This document shows positions 25,201 to 27,395 of a DNA stretch of 27,395 bases, piece by piece. Numbering within the stretch: the stretch's first letter is position 1; each line of letters starts with the position of its first letter. The DNA is from Bacteroidales bacterium UBA2861. GTDB lineage: Bacteria > Bacteroidota > Bacteroidia > Bacteroidales > UBA932. The DNA lies in assembly GCA_002350615.1 (NCBI GenBank), contig DEFD01000018.1, positions 1 to 27,395 of the forward strand. The letters run 5' to 3'. The translations under genes were made by a program, and so were the position numbers. The notes beneath the pieces are model-generated. The model saw only the letters and a list, made by a program, of their open reading frames with translations, was not told the DNA's origin and searched no databases.

Positions 25201-25504
25201 CATAGAAAAGGCGTCCGCCGATGGCGGGCAGCACGCACAGTTTGACATATTCGTTTTCGAGATACAACGCCTGGTAAGTGACGATCTCGCGCTTGCGGGT
25301 CATATTGTCGTTGAGCGGGTAGGGATACACGCTGCGGCGGGCCCTCTGGTAAGACCAGTCGCGGTCGAATACCGGAGCCTGTTCCGCAGGGTCCAGCAGG
25401 TAGGTGGGAAGGTCAAGCGTACCTTCCCAGGCTTTCACGCTCTGAGCCTGAGCTGTGCTGCAGGCAATGGCCAGCAATGCGGCCAGAATCAAAAATCTCT
25501 TCAT
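22250..25504 (-). CDS. DUF5107 domain protein with TPR array
   Basis: This 1084-residue exported protein has a signal peptide (about 1-20) and a DUF5107 region (about 50-340) with a galactose-mutarotase-like fold. Recognisable segments are LCVLPAIGGRLFYAIDK, GAWISGGVEWNVFHHH and MQWAIGITLHPG. The middle is a beta-sandwich linker, and the C-terminal half (about 500-1070) is a TPR solenoid, with clear repeats such as GEYDKAAAYLRKAIV, GEYAEALERLDEAI, YAKAKKYYLKAIELDP and KARENYELAS. Such proteins occur in carbohydrate operons of Bacteroidetes and have been suggested to bind or process sugars, but the activity is not established to my knowledge. It starts 18 bp after the aldose epimerase gene; its stop overlaps the next start. 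Confidence 0.82.
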   Translation of the reverse strand: MKRFLILAALLAIACSTAQAQSVKAWEGTLDLPTYLLDPAEQAPVFDRDWSYQRARRSVYPYPLNDNMTRKREIVTYQALYLENEYVKLCVLPAIGGRLFYAIDKTNGYDIFYHQDCVKPANVGMTGAWISGGVEWNVFHHHRQTSHIPCDWKIVDNGDGSKTIWLGETEYRHRMQWAIGITLHPGISYMEISGRLMNATQNNNSLLYWSNVSTGVDENYQIIFPQSTEFVQFHCKNWMAHWPVTVEPYNGTEEYKNGIQADWWAAHPVGNSMFIYDQKEDYVAGYDHGKDAGTMLAANHNITKGGKFWSWGPNSMWDTKILTENAGHYIELMVGAYSDNQPDYNWNFPYETKEFSQYWYGIRNIGGVKAGGKEAAMNMDIREDGSVRLGVNVTRRRSGLKVELSNAGKVVYSQSASIAPEKPFVQVVNPGKYEKDTDLTMSLYDEKGKLMYAYTPVHHDTSTPLPEIVNRPKRPAEIENTEECFLVGLRNLQFHNPFVDPTDYFLEVLRRDPGDTRANTQMGVYYRLRGEYDKAAAYLRKAIVRQTKDYTRPKDAEAIYNLGLVLKAQGKTEAAFDTLYRATWNYTYNSGANTQLAQMYAAQGEYAEALERLDEAIAYNGRNFQAINLKGLVLKALGRGAAAKECFMKVLAEDPVNALALRETSHHDSFRTFMREAPESWLELAILYYNNGFKEEAVKVLKDIDSRVAWPTIKMWLGWLTGDASYYQAALELPVGYCNPFRLETIAVLEKAAELFPKSYKPHYYLGNLLYEKQPDRAVAEWEKVIELQPDFALAWRNIGWANWLLYKDYAKAKKYYLKAIELDPSSALFLEECDQVLEALGEDVRFRFDLLKSHHETAVKRYYPLAGEVITGMFVGEYDYILDLLKNCYFPTREGVANFHYVYMDALLLAGAEKVRKGEYEAAIELYKKAFDYPENHQVFYVDGRCPHDAQVYVALAEAYEKLGDDAKARENYELASQVDVKKTDFRYWQALALNRLGKKAEAKAIFKALVADGKAGIVTDYVNFYGAEGTTGATVESINTKAWYTQGLGQKGLGHGCKARRCFRKSVELKKDNLWPNVMLRK

Positions 25505-25522
25505 ATCTGTTCAATCTTGTAT

Positions 25523-26650
25523 TTATTTCGCATAGAAGCGCCACTCGGTGGTGCTGTAGTATTTTTCCCCCGGCCTGAGCACAGTCGAAGGGAAGCGAGG
25601 TTGATTGGGAGAATCCGCAAAATGGATGGTCTCGAGCAGCATGCCGCCGTATTTCTCCATCGGGCCGTATTTGCCGGCTCCGCCCTTGAATGCGCGGGCT
25701 GTGTAAGTAAGGAGAGCAGGTTCCGTGGTCCAGGTTTCCACTCCGCGGCCGCTGCGGCGCTCATAGAGGTCCGCCGCCTTGCGCAGGGTCCCGTCCCAGT
25801 CGCGCAGGACCCAGCAGGCGGACATTCCTCGCATTATTGTAAGATGCGGATGGGGCATGTCAAGCCTGTAATCCACCCTCTGCGGGGTGCGGAAATCGAA
25901 GGGGGTTCCTTCCACCGGAAGAATCAGGTCCGGACACATCTGCAGATTGTTCTGGATGCATTGGTCAGCTTCCACCTGGAAAAGATGATCCATGACATAG
26001 CCACCTTCATTTCCCTTGAGGTTGAAGAAGGAGTGGTTGCTGAGGTTTATCACCGTAGGCTTGTCGGTAGTGGCTTCATATTCCACCTTGACAGTATTGT
26101 CTTCCGTAAGCCAATAAGTTACATAGCAGTCGCAGTTGCCGGGGAAACCGCTCTCCCCGTCCGGGCTGAGGCGATGGAAGCGCACTCCAACCCTGTCGGC
26201 TTCCTGCAGGCTCTCCCCTTCCCAAAGGAAGCGGTCGAAGCCATGGGAAGCTCCGTGGCACTGGACCGGCTCGCCGCCAAGATTTTCATTGGCTTCAAGC
26301 TTGTATTCCACCCCGTCCAGGGTGAAAGATGCATGGTTGATGCGATTCCCGTAACGGCCTATCACACATCCGAGGAACCTTTCAGGCTGAGCCTTCTCGA
26401 AAGCCTCCAGATTGTCAGGGCCCACTATTACGTCGCCCATGTTGCCGTCCCTGTCGGGAACCATGATACTTATTATACGCGCACCGAAGTCGGTGAACTT
26501 GGCACTGCAGCCATTGGAATTGGTAAGAATCCAGGCATGAGCCTCTTCCCCGGTGGAAAGGGTTCCGTAGGATTCACATTCCACAGAAAGCTTGGGTCCG
26601 CAGGCACAAAGTGCCGCAAGGCAGAGGACCGATATAATAGAACGTCTCAT
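25523..26650 (-). CDS. galM: aldose 1-epimerase (galactose mutarotase) lipoprotein
   Basis: This 375-residue protein interconverts alpha and beta anomers of aldoses. It has the family landmarks FTDFGARIISIMVPD, GRYGNRINHASF, CHGASHGFDRFLW, the catalytic His in INLSNHSFFNL, and the catalytic-Glu region MLLETIHFADSPNQPRF. The N-terminus carries a lipobox LCAC with Cys17, so the enzyme is exported, as is common for Bacteroidetes mutarotases in glycan operons. The ATG at 26648-26650 directly starts the signal peptide and lies 6 bp after the glycosidase stop. An in-frame TTG two codons upstream (26654-26656) is possible but less likely. The gene is the second in the visible part of the operon. Confidence 0.85.
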   Translation of the reverse strand: MRRSIISVLCLAALCACGPKLSVECESYGTLSTGEEAHAWILTNSNGCSAKFTDFGARIISIMVPDRDGNMGDVIVGPDNLEAFEKAQPERFLGCVIGRYGNRINHASFTLDGVEYKLEANENLGGEPVQCHGASHGFDRFLWEGESLQEADRVGVRFHRLSPDGESGFPGNCDCYVTYWLTEDNTVKVEYEATTDKPTVINLSNHSFFNLKGNEGGYVMDHLFQVEADQCIQNNLQMCPDLILPVEGTPFDFRTPQRVDYRLDMPHPHLTIMRGMSACWVLRDWDGTLRKAADLYERRSGRGVETWTTEPALLTYTARAFKGGAGKYGPMEKYGGMLLETIHFADSPNQPRFPSTVLRPGEKYYSTTEWRFYAK

Positions 26651-26656
26651 TTCCAA

Positions 26657-27395
26657 CTATTTATTTGCTGTCTGACTCTTTATGAAAAGCACCTCGTCGG
26701 CATTCCAGGGCGTGCCGTCGTGATAGAAGATATCGTGGAACCATACAGGGGGTTCTTCGGTGAAAGGAATCTGCTTTCCTTCCTTGTCGCGGGGATTCCA
26801 GGGATAGTGGCACTGCTGTTTGCCGTTCACGAGACCATAGCTGAAGCATCCGATCTTGTGCTTCTTGAAGAGAGGCAATATCGTGTAGAAGTCGGAGCCT
26901 TTGGTGCGGGCCATCCACTCCGAGCAGAGGATCGGGCGGTTGAACTGCTTGAGGATGGGAATGAACTTGCTGCAGGCCTCGTAGTTGTTATAACAGTGGA
27001 AAGAAATCACGTCGCTGTTCGCAAGCACGAATGCCTGGATGGGCATGTTGCTGTTGGATGCTCCGGGATATGCCCAGATGGGCGATGTTAGCGGCTGGGA
27101 AGGATTCACCTCGCGAGCCCAGCGATATACGGCCTCAATGAAAGGCAGGGTATTGAATGTCTTGGTGTTTTCCGGTTCATTATAAAGACACCATGCTAGG
27201 ATCCTGGGATCGTCCTTGTATTTGCCGATGACACATTTCAGGTATTCCTCGATAACGGGCCATTTCTCCGGATTGTTCACGACGTCGCGGCCGGGAGAGG
27301 ACATCCAAACGGAATTATGGATGCCGGGAACCGGCTGGGGCTGGGCTCCGAGATAGGGATTCTTGATGGTCCCGCCATTGGTAAAGAAGGTAAGC
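26657..27395 (-). CDS. clan GH-A glycoside hydrolase (GH5-like), 5' end outside window
   Basis: The C-terminal 246 or so residues of a TIM-barrel glycosidase are present. The frame stays open to the right edge, with TFFTNGGTIKNPYLGAQPQP upstream of the first internal Met, so the 5' end is cut by the window. The acid/base Glu is in LAWCLYNEPEN after a beta-strand, and the nucleophile Glu in RPILCSEWMAR, the pattern of clan GH-A retaining enzymes such as GH5. The final part SYGLVNGKQQCHYPWNP and WFHDIFYHDGTPWN resembles a subset of Bacteroidetes GH5-like enzymes often annotated as beta-xylanase or cellulase. Substrate and signal peptide cannot be seen. It precedes the mutarotase gene by 6 bp, so both are in one operon. 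Confidence 0.75.
   Translation of the reverse strand, partial: LTFFTNGGTIKNPYLGAQPQPVPGIHNSVWMSSPGRDVVNNPEKWPVIEEYLKCVIGKYKDDPRILAWCLYNEPENTKTFNTLPFIEAVYRWAREVNPSQPLTSPIWAYPGASNSNMPIQAFVLANSDVISFHCYNNYEACSKFIPILKQFNRPILCSEWMARTKGSDFYTILPLFKKHKIGCFSYGLVNGKQQCHYPWNPRDKEGKQIPFTEEPPVWFHDIFYHDGTPWNADEVLFIKSQTANK

Noticed and set aside
22334..27091. A 1585-codon open frame on the plus strand
   Set aside because: It runs antisense to the DUF5107-TPR, mutarotase and glycosidase genes, which are convincing by domain content. Its own translation shows no recognisable domain, and its amino-acid composition is as expected for a mirror frame of GC-rich coding sequence. It is a striking length, but most likely a shadow.
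1..27395. Mobile elements, CRISPR arrays, tRNA or rRNA genes
   Set aside because: I saw no transposase or integrase, no regularly spaced repeats, and no tRNA-like clover-leaf or rRNA sequence. This was a reading by eye, so a tRNA search program would be a fair check.

Overview
The window looks like chromosomal DNA of a Bacteroidota bacterium, most likely order Bacteroidales. The evidence is a TonB-dependent receptor beside a DUF4249 lipoprotein, many secreted proteins with signal peptides or lipoboxes, promoters of the Bacteroides TTTG / TAnnTTTG type, no clear Shine-Dalgarno sequences, and a dense polysaccharide-use operon. The genus cannot be fixed from sequence reading alone. Coding density is very high. 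The only sizeable gene-free stretches are 6610-6719 and 7842-8058. I saw no rRNA, tRNA, CRISPR array or insertion sequence.

Region A (26-6609, minus strand) is a six-gene, tightly packed envelope operon. In transcription order it encodes an outer-membrane beta-barrel protein, a NAPE-PLD-like metallo-beta-lactamase-fold lipoprotein, an alpha/beta-hydrolase lipoprotein, a small exported protein of unknown function, a TonB-dependent receptor and a DUF4249 lipoprotein. A good Bacteroidetes promoter (6642-6671) precedes it. Just upstream on the same strand lies a gene for a seven-helix membrane protein with a C-terminal AraC-type DNA-binding domain (6720-7841).

Region B (8059-15244, plus strand) is a seven-gene signalling operon divergent from the AraC gene. 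It encodes a membrane-anchored TPR/LuxR regulator, a RelA/SpoT-type alarmone synthetase, a separate MESH1-like alarmone hydrolase, an APH-fold kinase-like protein, a membrane receptor joining a PP2C (RsbU-type) phosphatase and an RsbW-type kinase in one chain, a STAS anti-sigma-antagonist protein, and a Tyr-phosphatase-fold enzyme. All junctions are 12 bp or less, or overlap. This combination of alarmone metabolism with partner switching is the strongest candidate here for an under-described system. Its output is unknown, since no sigma factor is encoded in the window. The 217-bp divergent spacer holds a perfect palindrome, a direct repeat and a terminator-like hairpin.

Region C (15241-27395, minus strand) is a seven-gene carbohydrate-use operon entering from beyond the right edge. 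It encodes a clan GH-A glycosidase (5' end missing), an aldose 1-epimerase lipoprotein, a DUF5107-TPR protein, two paralogous sialidase-fold proteins on either side of a Cys-patterned beta-helix (GLUG-like) protein, and a third sialidase-fold lipoprotein. Regions B and C converge with overlapping stop codons at 15241-15244, leaving no space for a separate terminator.
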